A stretch of DNA of 64,000 nt from Hyposmocoma kahamanoa (GCF_003589595.1 NW_020654289.1:6637692-6701691); one strand, 5' to 3'. Positions 21,000 to 33,244 are shown, numbered from the stretch's first letter. Notes: generated by a model from the sequence alone, not told the origin. A program made the numbers and translations.

Positions 21000-22046
21000 T
21001 AATTCATAACTAGACAATATTAGTAATTCACGGAAGTCAGATGCTCATCCATCCTCTCACAAAACCTCAAACATTCATTAATATAGCCACCCACCTACTT
21101 GCAAAAACATCGCAGTATAATGCAAATACGAGAAGCGCATTAAGACAGTGTAGGACGCGAACAAGCGGTGATTTATTGTGAGACACAGTGTATACTACCG
21201 GCACCGAGAGCAGATGATGAACTCCCGGAATTGAACTTCCGGGCAATCGGAATCTACCAGCAATTATTGTCAGTAGACCATAACGTACGTCTTACTTCTA
21301 AAGTACATACACTACACGTATTTCTTTAAATTTTTATTAAGTTTTTCACATAAAAAGAGAGTTTGGCTCTCTAATACGAGTGTTACTCAACTGTGAGACT
21401 TATATAGGTTATTAAGGTATGTAAAGCACATCAACCTTGACACAATAAACAAATCATGCTTAACAGTAGTGTGCCTTGTTCGATTGCACTACGGCCGATA
21501 TTCGAACTTGAAGTGCACTTGACAAACAACTTGATAAATTCTAAAAATCTCCATTTATATGGCACGATTTCGATTACATGTGTCGTCAATTGCCCGTACA
21601 TAAGTTATTTACGCAATGGACGCCTCAAGGGTCACGACCTCTTGGCAGACTACGAAAATGATGTCGTGACGATTTGAACACCTACATAAATATGCCTGCC
21701 GGATACTCGCAATTTTGAAGTTAGAAATCAATGAAGATAGGCATTTGTCTTGCATTGGGATGTATAGAAATCTACAATACCAACCATTAGTGTAATAAGG
21801 CCGCATCTAGAAAATGACAACTTTTGAGGTGCACGAAAGGACTGTCTCTGTACGGCGGACTGGCACAGCCTGGGCAACAATCACCGATTGACAAATCCTT
21901 ACATTACGATGGCAAGCATTATAGTGCATGTCATCGATACGATAAGAAGACAAAGGAGAGACGTTTAAGGCGAGGCATTACAACGCGAGCGCCTAGATTT
22001 TAGAAGATGATGTGTGAGCGCCCAGTTAGAGACAGAACTCTCGAAG
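21000..22046. other. Gene-free stretch
   Basis: A small inverted CCCGGAA...TTCCGGG (about 21228-21247) beside an AGTTCAATTCC on the minus strand could be a tRNA-like remnant, too weak to call. Nothing else was recognised. Confidence 0.4.
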
Positions 22047-22791
22047 CAGTATTGACCCGCGCCCGCTGCGGTTGCGGGACAGCTGTTTTATTTCAACACT
22101 CACGCTGCCGCAGGTTTGTGCGGTCACGTAGCCGCCGCGGTTGCGGAACGGCCCGCATACTTGGCGGGACAGGATCGCAAGGCGCGCGGTTATTTACGAT
22201 CAATTGAGATCGTCAGTTAAGTCTCAGACGTCGCCATGGACTCACATCAAAAACGAGCTATCGCGTTATACTTACTTCATCGAAGAATTAAAAGAAGAAG
22301 GCCTAAAAGATTCTGGGTGCGTCCTCTGAATCAGGAAAGAAATCGTTACGGATTATTCGTTGTTCTTATTAATGAGTTAAAAAAACATGAAGACAAATTC
22401 TTAAATTTTTTTCGGATGTCCGTATCTAGTTATTCAGAACTATTAAGAAAAATGGTAACTGGTAGGAAATTAATTCATCGACTTCAACATCCATAACTTG
22501 CGAAATTGACACGCGCTGCCAAATCGAAAATCAATCACAAAATAGCGTGGGAAGGTAAGACCCAACCCGCGCGCGTGCAACGTGTCGCCCGCGAACTGAC
22601 TGCAGAGTGCGCGGGCGACGCCCGCCAAGCTCACGGGTGACGGCGTCCCGCCCGGTTTGCAGCCGCCGCGAGCAACCGTCTCCGCTGCGGGCGTAAAACG
22701 CATCGTGAAATATGCTACTAAATTTTGCACACATTTCTACATTCTTCGGAGGCCGCGGTTCCGCAACCGCGGCGGGCGCGGGTGGAAACCG
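22047..22791 (+). mobile_element. Internally deleted PIF/Harbinger DNA transposon
   Basis: GC-rich inverted ends match over 23 bases with one mismatch: 22055-22077 (ACCCGCGCCCGCTGCGGTTG...) against 22761-22783. A weaker match reaches outward to about 22047 and 22791. A third GCCGCGGTTGCGG lies at 22135. The only coding remnant is the N-terminus of a HARBI1-like nuclease (22236-22496). No clear 3-bp target duplication was found. A full element also needs the DDE catalytic region and a Myb-like protein, both absent, so it is non-autonomous. Confidence 0.65.
22236..22496 (+). pseudogene. HARBI1-like (PIF/Harbinger) transposase N-terminal fragment
   Basis: The 86-residue frame begins MDSHQKRAIALYLLHRRIK and carries FWVRPLNQERNRYGLFVVL followed by HEDKFLNFFRMSVSSYSELL. 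This is the signature start of HARBI1-type nucleases (W-V-x-P-[IL]-N, H-E-D-K-F-F-x-Y-F-R-M-S). The catalytic DDE domain that should follow (several hundred residues) is missing; a GC-rich stretch takes its place. Start at 22236 chosen because MDS... fits the family start. Confidence 0.75.
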
Positions 22792-22839
22792 CTCCATTAG
22801 TTCTTAGCCTAACACGAGGAGAACAACGAATACAACCGT

Positions 22840-23060
22840 GCCCCCTCGTGTAGACCAAATTCAAGCCAGGCTCGCTGCGTGCCCGAGACGCTCATTTAAG
22901 TTAAAACGTAAAAGCTTAGTAAATAGAGCGTATTTTGCCATGACAGTTAGACGTACGCGATCGCTGCGCGGCGGCAACACGGACTCCGCTTGGCGGCCGC
23001 ACGGGGTAAGCGTGATGAAACTCGTGTCGAGTAAATGCGCCCTAAGGGGTCGCCCCTCGC
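22840..23060 (+). repeat. Repeat family C copy
   Basis: GAGACGCTCATTTAAGTTAA, AACGTAAAAGCTTAGTAAAT, TATTTTGCCATGACAGTTAG and a GC-rich end GCTGCGCGGCGGCAACACGG match 16200-16340. Confidence 0.65.
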
Positions 23061-23145
23061 GTCTCGCAATCCGTGTGCTGAAAATTAACTTAAATAAAAC
23101 AAGAACAGGCGGAGAAAATTTCACTCAGATCCGACGTTCACAAGC

Positions 23146-24405
23146 CATAATAATAATAATAATAAAACTTTTTATTCAGATCAACAAGTGGATCAATGGA
23201 GTTAGTTCAAAACAGTGAAATTCTTAACCTATTGTTAGTTAAAATACAAATTTTACATTATAAACACTAGAAATACGAATAGCGATAACATCATTTTAAT
23301 CATTTATAAATGTCCAGCCAAAATAATTTTATTACTAAATGTCTATATTAAATGTCTTAAAAATAAATAAATAAGTTAACTTAAATGTCACAAATAATTA
23401 CAATGATGCATACCTAATATGAACCCTACCGCAATGAGCGAGATACGGGCAGTCGAGTCTATTTGCAATCACGTTCAGGATGGTGTTGGAGCTGACAATG
23501 ACTCTACGCGCCAGAGATGTGCAGCGCTTGCGCATCGTAGTGTGGAAGCAATCCACCCGCCGCTCCGCAAACATCCCTGACGCGCTGCAGTAGCGAGGCA
23601 GCCCCATCAGCACCCTGAACGCGTTGTTAAATTGTACACGCAAAGCGTTGTACTGTTTTTGAGTGTAGTTAACCCACAGGCTGCTTGTGTAAAGAGACGT
23701 ACAATATGCTCTGAAAAGTGTAATTTTCACTTCTGATGAACAGTGAACAAACCTGCGGGCTATCATGTTGGCTCTAACAGACAACGCTCTGCGCTCTCGC
23801 TCTATATCTTCGTCATCCTTGAGGTCAGGCGTTAACCAGTGTCCCAAATATTTAAATTTAACTGCTTCTTTAAGCGGAGAGCCTGACAACTTAACATTTA
23901 AGACATTGCACACATATTTATTTCTTTTAGGGTTAAACACCATTATTTGACCATGACTCTCAGCGTATTTCTCACAAATGCTAACCATTCTGGAGATACC
24001 ACAAGCAGAAGCGCTCAGCAGCACCATATCGTCGGCGTAACTAATATTGTTTATGCAAACGCCATCAATATGACAACCGACCCTGGTGCCGCTAAGCTCC
24101 TCTATCAGCGCGTTAACGTACAGATTGAAAAGCATGGGCGAGGTTAACCCCCCCTGCCTCATCCCGCATTCCAACCTGTACGGCTCCGAGAATGTTCCCG
24201 CCCATCTTACCATATTCAACTGGTTTAGGTACCAATATTGGAGAACACCAAGAAGCTCAGGTGGCAAGTTGATATCCCTCAGTTTCTTCCACAAGATGTC
24301 GTAGGAAACAAGGTCAAATGCCCTGGACAGGTCTAAGAAGCACGCAAATACAGGCGTTTGTCGATCGGTATAGTAGCGGTCGATGGTCGATGGTGACTGA
24401 GGTCG
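23146..24405 (-). pseudogene. LINE RT domain and 3'UTR, 5' end cut
   Basis: A minus-strand frame of 338 residues (24414-23398) covers RT motifs: FACFLDLSRAFDLVSY, then GMRQGGLTSPMLFNLYVNAL, then catalytic YADD (ISYADDMVLLSA), then FKYLGHWL. It ends in a C-terminal region with FNNAFRVLMGLPRYCSASGM. The frame is open to its stop, so this is a fairly young copy. The 3'UTR runs to about 23146 and ends AATAAAAAGTTTTA plus a (TTA)n tail on the minus strand. The endonuclease and N-terminal RT are missing, because LINE similarity stops near 24405 where the TGTCGT-rich block begins. The clade is uncertain. Confidence 0.8.
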
Positions 24406-24424
24406 CGTTACCATTACGTGTAGC

Positions 24425-24790
24425 CTGTTCCCATATCACGACTATCTGTCGTGACTGTGTCGTGGACGTTTATTTTATCGTTGATCGACAGTCGTGTCTA
24501 GAGCTATTCCCACTAAATCGTGACGACAATTTGACTTGTCGTTTGCACGACATAATCGTTTGAAGCTGCGATTATCTGTCGTCACAATTTTATCGTGACG
24601 TTATATTTATCATCTGACGACTGTCGTTCTAGCTCTTCCCATTGTCACGACAGTCTGTCGCCGTAACGTCAAAAACGTCGTAAACGACAGTTAATCGTGT
24701 TGTTCTGTAAGTAAACAACTTCATTTACATATACAAGTCATGACACTTAAAAGTGCCCTATCTGTCGTCACGACATAATGGAACGCGCCT
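24425..24790. mobile_element. Block rich in TGTCGT/ACGACA, probable DNA transposon
   Basis: About eleven TGTCGT or ACGACA hexamers lie in both orientations within about 360 bases. A longer unit TTCCCA(n)TCGTGACGAC recurs near 24430, 24509 and 24645, and inverted at the right border (GTCACGACATAATGGAAC). The borders thus form a loose inverted repeat. Dense subterminal repeats of a short motif are typical of hAT-like and some other DNA transposons, where they bind transposase. No coding sequence. Superfamily assignment is not possible by eye. Confidence 0.5.
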
Positions 24791-24864
24791 TAACGGAGTA
24801 GCGGATGGCTCAGCGTGTCGTTAAACCGCGGACAATTGGCAAATTTTGCAATAAATCTGAATTT

Positions 24865-25210
24865 AATAACTGTACTGTGGCTTCAGTTGAAAAAATATAG
24901 CATGTTCTCTGTAGGTAAGTGTGGATAAGTACTACTACTTAAAGAGAAATATCTCCATATAAAAATTACGTACGAAGTTAGATATTTTATTCCTGAATCA
25001 TTCGTTTTAAACTTTTATTTTAACCTATTTTCAGGATTATTTATGATCAGGTAAAGTACATCATATCGTGTAACAAATTAGCAGTACTTTAGACAATATC
25101 CTTAGGTGTATCGAAAAATTTTGTGCAAGACCGTTGTTAAATAGTAAATACCTAAACCATTTGATTTAGCAAAACAGTTTTTCCCGCTTCTCATCCTTTC
25201 TCTCGCCTTA
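24865..25210 (-). repeat. Repeat family B, longest copy
   Basis: It opens GGCTTCAGTTGAAAAAATAT, continues AATATCTCCATATAAAAATT, GTTAGATATTTTATTC, CATATCGTGTAACAAATTAG and ATATCCTTAGGTGTATCG, and closes near TCTCTCGCCTTAACG. Inverted counterparts are at 1285-1400 and 10200-10410. Confidence 0.65.
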
Positions 25211-25801
25211 ACGATTCTACCAACGAAATTATCGATATTTTTTTTATGTCAAATAATCTTTATTTCATAGGTACGTACGAAATTCTAGGAGTTGCTCTTT
25301 GTAAATATACATTTGAATACATTTATTATTCAATATTTAATTTAAACGTCTTAGATCGAGACTACCTGCAAGAGCTAAGCGTGTCACTATCACGGAAATT
25401 TGTCAGTACGCAGAAGCTGTGTAATAAATAACCTGTGCAAAACTAGCTGTAAAAAAATATATAATTTGTTTATTGTGTATGTTTTTGCTTGATGTGTGTG
25501 TTATTATCATTCGTAACCAGTACATAAATAGTTAGATTTAAGTTAGATTAACGATGTTTGTAGTTCTTTCGTTCACAATTATGTCCGACAGAGAACACAG
25601 GCGGAGACTGAAAAACAGCACTACGCTGAGGCTTCTTCCTTATCATCACTCATAGCTCATAATTTATTAGTACATATTATCGTGGGATGTTCTATGTGTG
25701 TGCGTGTGTTCGATGAATAAAATCCTGCTTAATTTAATTAAAATTATTTTAATTTCCCATGTTATATGTGTTTATATTATAGTTTCATACAGGTCGTATT
25801 A

Positions 25802-26109
25802 CTTTTATGACTTTCATGTGGTTACCTATCAGTGGTCCGAAATAACCTTTTCCAGAAATAACGTTGTCTCGAATTTTCATAACCTCGAAAGTAATTTTGA
25901 AAGGAGAATGTTTTTTCTTTTAAACCTATCTCAACTTCACCTATCCGAACCTAATCCTAATCGCAAAGACAGCGATAAACATCCAACATATCCTGAAAGA
26001 ACAACAATTTCGTTATAATTCGGTTTTCGGTGTAATGAAAATTCGAACAAACGTTATTTCGGAAAAAAACATCCAGTTTGTGATAGGTTACCCTTTCGTG
26101 TAATAAAAG
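25802..26109. mobile_element. ~308-bp MITE with ~90-bp imperfect TIRs
   Basis: The left arm CTTTTATGACTTTCATGTGG, TTACCTATCA, GAAATAACG, TCGAATTTTCAT returns inverted on the right as ATGAAAATTCGAACAAACGT, TATTTCGG, TGATAGGTTACC and a final AATAAAAG. The arms differ by several small indels. A chance open frame on the plus strand crosses it; no function is implied. Confidence 0.65.
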
Positions 26110-26504
26110 CACTGGACATGTGCTCTCATGTACCTTTACTATTTAAATGGTACAAATTCTCAATACAAAAGTGTTTAATGCTATCTATCACATTTGATGA
26201 TATCTTGATGGTCTGAACTCGTAACTTACACATCTTAGTCATTATATACATTACCAATTGAAGTTTCATGAATAACACATTACAAAATCGATAGCAAATA
26301 AATCGTTAGTACATCGTCGCGGGCGCATCTAAAAATGAAAGGGTGTGAGATGCAAGGTCGCATCGTATATCACTATTTTCGAATTCACAGCTCTGTACTG
26401 GGTTTCGAATTAAGTGAAAAGCGATTGGACTTTAAAGCCCGTTATCCGTTTTATTTCACATCATGATGCTTAGTGAAAAAATAACTAAATTATATGTCTT
26501 TTTT

Positions 26505-26790
26505 GTTTTTATAATATCAAGCGACGGCACCAAGAAGTCGTGCGCATAACGGTAAGCTACACGCCTGTCCATAACAGTTGAAGTGCCACTCCGAGCTTTA
26601 AATGCAAAGATCTGAGGTGCACTGCCACTGCGCCTGTCTCCCTGAGACATAAGTTGCCTAGTCCCATGTGCCTGTTATTTCACCAGTATCTTGTAACGCA
26701 GTAATGCTCACATTACTGTTTGGCGGCAGAAATGGTGGCAGTACTTCCCTGGATGAATTCTTTCACAGAGAGCTCTACTGCTGCTAAAAA
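26505..26790 (-). mobile_element. SLR repeat, near full length
   Basis: The minus-strand copy starts GCAGCAGTAGAGCTCTCTGT and ends GTCGCTTGATATTATAAAAA. The central CGCAGTAATG...CATTACTG part and GGCACATGGGACTAGGCAAC are present. Confidence 0.75.
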
Positions 26791-26799
26791 TGTTATACA

Positions 26800-28384
26800 C
26801 TATTGGTTGTTTAAATTCTTCTCTCAGCTTTCGTGGTCTCTACTCCGCAAAGTTTAATGGACAAAATGTTCTACTGCTGTAGACAGAGTTCTCTTTAAGC
26901 ATTGAAGCATCTGTTATAAGTATTATATAACGGATATGCATGAAAAACAGCTTTGCGATTACGTTCAACAGATTGCCATTATAAAACATCCACAAGACGT
27001 TCAAGTTTGTAGTTAAGAACCACACAACAACTTTGTCCTTTGTAATATTGACTTTGTATATTGTAAAACTGACTTTAGTCTTTAAAATCTAAGATGTCAT
27101 TAGTAAAACTTCTTTTGTGCAAGGCCAAGAGCACATTAAGCTTGACATTGATTTTTATTGATTACCATGATGGATGATATTCATTTTATTTTTTATGAAA
27201 TTTTTCAACAAGAAATTTGTTATTATTATTGTTACAAAGAACGACAACAAAGAAAAATTCATTTTTTTGTTCTTGTATTTTCAAATTTGACTTTGTATTT
27301 TGAATGCTGATTTTGAACTTTTCAAAGTTTACTGAGGCACTCCAGTTCGCGTAACTTGGGCCACTGAGTGAACTATCGTCGGCCAAGTTATAATATAAGT
27401 TACGACTATGATAGCTAACACGGAGCCGATTAGCATTTAAAGTGTTTATACTATGCGACTTTCTTATATAAAATCTTTAAAGTTATATTTAACCGGAGTG
27501 ATGGCATCCGTGGTCTACCACGTTGACCTACAAAAATCATGATGCGACTTGATGAGCAGAGTACTAACACAGTGTAAGTATTGGATACTGCACCCTACCA
27601 AAAGACTTGACATTATTACAATTACTCTTTTCATTTAATAGTCGGGTGGGTTAGTCTCCGTAGAAAAAGTTGTACTGAATGACGTGTTGATACAGCACGT
27701 GGTTCAACTTTTCCCTTAAATACAAAAGTGTCTGATTTTATATAAAAAGGCGAGAAATCAAATTTTCATAATAATAAAATTTTTATAAATTCTCATAGTA
27801 GTGCGGGTAATCAACAGGCAAGATGGGCTAACGACAAATGACATTAGGTGCAAAAGACTGGATGCGCAAAGCTCTATACCACACGATATGAAAAACATCA
27901 GAGAAGACCTACTCTCAATACCAGAGGGCGTTAGGAATAGGAAAGAAGCATAAAAAACTTATTAGGCCGAAGAATGTGCACTGATCTTGTCGAATACGTC
28001 TCGTAAGGTATAAAAGTCACCAAACAATTTCTCAACTTAGGCTCGAGAGTATTAATTAATACTAAACAAAATGTGTTTTACAATTTGTTTATAATTACGT
28101 CTCAACGTTAATAAAACCATTAGTGATTTGCAAATTAATCAATGCGAGTGGAAAATTTTGGAACTAAATTTATAAGATTACTAAATGCCTTCATGTATGG
28201 TACATGTAGGTATGTCCTATTACAGGATGCCGTGTATTATTAAAGGCAGTCCTGTCCTTAATTGACTTTTATTTATGTCGAATTATGTCAACTGCACGCT
28301 GGATACACTGGAACTGATGGCTGCAATAGCGTTAGTCAACTACAGCCATTGGCGAAGTATTTTTTTACCTAGTGGCTGGACGAA
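26800..28384. other. Gene-free AT-rich stretch
   Basis: No recognisable frame or repeat family; several runs of simple TTATT sequence. It could be host non-coding DNA. Confidence 0.45.
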
Positions 28385-28585
28385 CAATCGGTACGCCTGG
28401 TGGTAACAGCCACGCCTGTCCGTAACAGACACTGCTACTGCGCCCGTCACCCTGGAACAAAATTTGACAAGTCTCATATCCTGTGATTTCACCAGCACCC
28501 ATCATCACCCTTCAAAACCGGGTATGGTAGTAATTCTCTATACGAGTTCTTTCACAAGGAATGTCTAATGCTACTAAATTTATGA
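28385..28585 (-). mobile_element. SLR repeat, deleted copy
   Basis: ACGCCTGGTGGTAACAGCCA, ACTGCGCCCGTCACCCTGGA, GTGATTTCACCAGCACCC, CCTTCAAAACCGGG and GAGTTCTTTCACAAGGAA occur in order, with short deletions. Confidence 0.65.
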
Positions 28586-28589
28586 TTAA

Positions 28590-31500
28590 ACAAATTTCGA
28601 ATTGTAAAACAGCGCCATTACCAACTGCAAATCGTAAATTGGTACCAGCGTCTTCATCGTGACTCTACTACTACGTTTTTTCACTCATTAGTTTTATAAT
28701 TTATTTATCCACGACTTGACTGCATAACATGAGGTCTTTAACTTGCACTTTGAACATTATGCTTTGACTAAATTTGTTCTGATGTACCAACTAGGTTATA
28801 AGGTCAATATGTGAAGGTTATTTTTTATTTTTAACCTCTGAATTTGTATAGTGAAGGAAATTTTACTTATCATCGTTTAAGTGTTAACAAAAGCTACATC
28901 TAATTATAGCTTTTATATTTTTACAAGACACCATTATATGAAAGACACCTAAATAATGTATATGATAAGTTTTTTTTTTCAGAATATCTCTTGTGGATTT
29001 CAATTATTTCTAGAATATTGTGGAAGTTATTACGCCACGTGTTTGTGCAATGTGAATTGATCTTCGACAGCTCCAGTCAGTTCTCAAATATCACCTTGTA
29101 TTAAATATTAAAAAATATCTGTACATCTTCTGGATTACACCCGAGGTTGCTTTTGAAGGCTGTTTATCAAAACTTTACTGTACCAACCTTGTTGTGTTGC
29201 TTTTCTGCAATATATCACGGCGCTCAATAATGCCTATACGAGTGATAGGAAGCTTAAATAAAATATATAAAAATAAAGCGAAGAAATATAGGTTCTAATT
29301 GATATTCAAACTTGTGACAGCTTCGCGAATCATATTTCATCAAATCATATTTTCTCTCTCTTTCTCTCCCGTCTGTAATATAATAACCAATAATAATGGT
29401 TTATTTTCTCAACACAAGGGAACAAATATACACTAATTTTATAATAAAGTACCAATTTTAAAACTTGTATCCCTTGTGAGAGACTGGAGACCGTGGTAAG
29501 ACCGTGTAAATTCATTAGTTCAAATTAAATGAGAACGGCGATAAGATTTTTAGTTTTGGAGTAATCTAGCTTTTGCAACCAATTGGAAATTATATATTTG
29601 GTAAATTTATATATGTGTAATGAAAAATTTAGTTTGTTATATAAATAACCGCTCTGAAAGCAAAAGAAGAGTTGTGCAAAAGTGCTATTAGTGGCAAATG
29701 GTTGAAACACGGCGTCTTTGCGGCGTTTATTACATATAGAGTCCGGATTATATTCGACAAGGAGTGTACTCTCAATACTGTTTGAAGAATAAACAATTGG
29801 GAAACTGATAAAACTTCACAATTTTTGTAGAGGCTTGAAGCGAAATACAGAAAAGGTAATTTCCACCCCGTTAGTTTTAGAAGATAAAAGAAAGGAGCTA
29901 CCCTAACTATGGAATGAACGTGCATACTTAAACAAAAATTGAACAAACAAATGGTGGATTTCTTTAGTGTCGTGCCATAATCTATCGAAAAGTCATTATC
30001 GACATGCAAATATTTAATTAAAGTAGATCAATATTCCATTTGGGAATATTTTAGGTTATATGGGAATATCCGGGAATGTCACATGTAATTTTAAATTTAT
30101 TGTATTGCGTTTACAAATACTCAAATATTACGAAAAATTTATTTGCACAGAAAAAAATTAATATTTTGTAATGTAATGAGAGCATATAAAAAAGAGAAAA
30201 CTATGAAATATAAATCCTATGCATTTCCAACCTCAAGATTCATATTTTCGTAGAGATATTAATAAACAGATTCCAAATAGTGTAAGATTTTTTGTATTTA
30301 TGCATTGGTATAGAATTAATATCAGTGATTGATTTAAGTGACTCTTTAATACTTCCATTTAATTTTGGAAATAAATGAAAGTAGTAAACTATCAATAATA
30401 ATATTATTATCATACATTTATTTGCTTAAAACATGGTATAACATGGTAATACGAATTTTTAGTAGTTAGAATTGTCAGTGGGAAAAACTCGGAAACGAGT
30501 GGATAATTTTGTTTTCAGGAACTGAGAATGCCTAGTAAATTAGTCTTGTTTAATCTAAATTAAATATAAAATTATTTACCAATAAACCTAATGATGGAAT
30601 TGCATTATCATGTAATCTAGTTACATTCAAAGTTATGTTAAAATTTGACTCTTCAAAATGAAGCGAATAATAAAAATGAAGACGGTGGTCAATGATTCAA
30701 TATTTTCGATTTTTATATTCGGCACTATTATATGGCGGTATGATTTCCAACCACTCTTATTTCTTTTTTGATTTGTAGGTAAACTTGAAATAGTAAAATA
30801 ATAAAAACCTCGTAGTGAATTATTTTAATAACAGAATATCGATAATATGTACGCTTCCAAGAATAACACTATCTCAAAATAATCGCTAACAACAATCATC
30901 AAAATATACAAACAAACAGGCAATCTGAAGAAACCAAAGCAAAATTTGGCAAGATTTATGAATAAACTACTTAAATATGCCTAATTACATGAGAAATTTG
31001 GGCTTTTGTGTGATTTATAGACAGAAAAATAACACGTTCCTGTACAATGTTACATTCGGTCGATCTTCGCTTTTTCAAATTCCACATCCCGTAAAGCTGC
31101 AGCGACGAATTATTATTAATACTTAATTATCACTGTCCGTATTTTTGTCAATTTTATTACAATACATGCGAATAATTCAATAAAACACTTGGAAAAACAT
31201 TTGTTTTGACATTTGATGTACTTCCCTTTGACAACCGTATCATGTACTGCGAAATGGACACGGTTGGCATTTAAGATGACGTAATGTATTTTCGATTTCT
31301 GTGTTTGACACAGACCAATGTAATGCTATCTCTTTTGGCTTAAGACGGCACGCAAGAGTTAAACAAAGACAATAACTTGTTTATGTTTTCAATATCGAAA
31401 TGCATTATGATGCATTATGTATATGTACATATAACGTCTGATTTATATATGTCAACATAACATGTCCTTTAGTTTCCATAGTCTAAGGATGCAATATGTT

Positions 31501-32350
31501 AGTAAATTTTTTGACAAAAATTGACAAAGGGCCAAATAAACCGTTTTATGACGTGGATGTCAGCAACATGACATAATTTCTTAAAAACAAAAGTTAGTTT
31601 ACGATAATATGTCATAAACGAAAAAAATACGCCGATAAAAGCCGAAAAAACCAATACAAAAGATCTGTAACAAACACATAGAGAAATTGGTTTATCTGCT
31701 GTACTTTAATATGCCTAGCAGTACAATTTACGCAATGTGCCAATTTTACGTGTGAAAATTTATTTTGACTTTGACCTTAACTAAATATACTAATATATTT
31801 TGTAAATCACTAAACCAGCAACCAAAAATAACACTGCTCCACTATTGTTGACAACAGGCTCCAGTCTTTTAACTAAACTTAATAACTTTACAAAATATAA
31901 ATATCTTTTTAATGTCCACATGATCGCACATAATCTGAATCATTTTAAATAAATTCCTGGTTAATTAACATAAAAACAACATCATTTGTTATTTATATTT
32001 CATTTCACTAAAACCGCCGCTTTTATAATCGACATTTGTAAAAGAAATCGTTTATATAACCGTGAATTACCGATACATTAGCCTAGGGCTGGAACATAAT
32101 TAAACACGTGATTAGGTTATTATATAACCGCAATAATCGATATGAATCAATGGCGCGAAATTATGAAGGTATTATTTAAAATGTTGGTAAATATTAGACC
32201 ACACCAAAGCTTTGAAGCTTTGTATTTTGACTTCTTCTATCTTTTCGAGAATTACTTGATTTTATTAGCTCAGATGCCCATTTCCATTCATTAATCTATT
32301 ATTAATAGAAACTGTGTATTAAATGACAACGTATTCACGAAATGCCTCTA
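28590..32350. other. Longest stretch without recognisable repeats or genes
   Basis: AT-rich DNA of about 3.7 kb. A weak minus-strand frame around 29629-30009 faintly resembles the end of a LINE RT but is not convincing. No exon-like block with flanking splice signals stood out. Confidence 0.45.
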
Positions 32351-32355
32351 TTGTC

Positions 32356-32682
32356 TTTTGATTTACGCGGCTAACCAAATGAGTTGATATAATAACAGCA
32401 GAGTAGAAAGAGTTGTTGACAACTGTTCCAGAAGGACTGAATATTAATGCCCCGGGAAGCTTTTCGACTTATGCGATTAGCCAACTGGCTGATATAATAC
32501 CAGATAATTTTTAGAAACAGTTGTTTCTGCAACATTGTTCTGGAAAGACAAAATAGCAGTACTACTTCGGTGTTTTCGATTTATGAGATTAACCAACGCG
32601 GTTGAAATAATGTAATAATAACAGATAATTTGTAGAAACAGTGACACTGTTCCGGAAAGATGGAATAAATTTTACTGGTTGT
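32356..32682. repeat. Degenerate tandem repeat, three units of ~105-112 bp
   Basis: Units start at 32356, 32461 and 32573 with TTTTG/CGA(T/C)TTA(C/T)G. Each continues with (A/G)CCAA(A/C)...GTTGATATAAT-like sequence, an AACAG, and CTGTTCC(A/G)GAA(A/G)GA near the end. Confidence 0.7.
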
Positions 32683-33244
32683 TGAAAATATCATCATCAT
32701 CATCATCGGGATGTTTCATCACCATGATGTTGAATTATTTTTTCAACAACTTAAATAATATCGTGACAAAATGATTCACATAACAAATTATAGAAATGAT
32801 TATAAGGTGCAAAACAACATAGATGCAATTAATATTGTATTTATTAATTTCTAAAAAGTTAATTACTATTATTTTTCAAACGCCATCTTGTAATCACTGC
32901 TTGAAATACAAGTGTTTGGTCGTGTTGTTAGATATAATTATGTAGATACACCTCTCATTTTATGGAACATTGGTATAATCGCCATTAATCGCTACATTTG
33001 GAACATAGACAAAGGTAATCATTGAGAAATAATAAGGGTTCCGAAAAACAAATGAAATTGCAATGAATTGAGGCTAATTGTAATTTACTTTATTTACGAA
33101 TTTAGCAGCGTTAAAATGAATTACTGAAAAATAAACATAGAATATATAAAAAAGAAACCCCAAGCAAACAAGAGACTGCGGCACTTATTAATACGTTTTA
33201 CTTTATTCTAAAGTTCACTATTAATCAACAATACATTTAAAAAA

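Noticed and set aside
21225..21285. tRNA-like remnant
   Set aside because: The minus strand has AGTTCAATTCC but no credible A box at the right distance.
25698..26018. 106-codon plus-strand frame
   Set aside because: It runs through the TIR of a MITE and into its core; composition and lack of motifs suggest a chance frame.
29525..30009. Minus-strand frames of 126 and 61 codons as a protein gene or LINE end
   Set aside because: There is only a faint resemblance to an RT C-terminus (SSLYKNCEVLSVSQLFILQ); no catalytic motif, tail or partner copy. Too weak to annotate.
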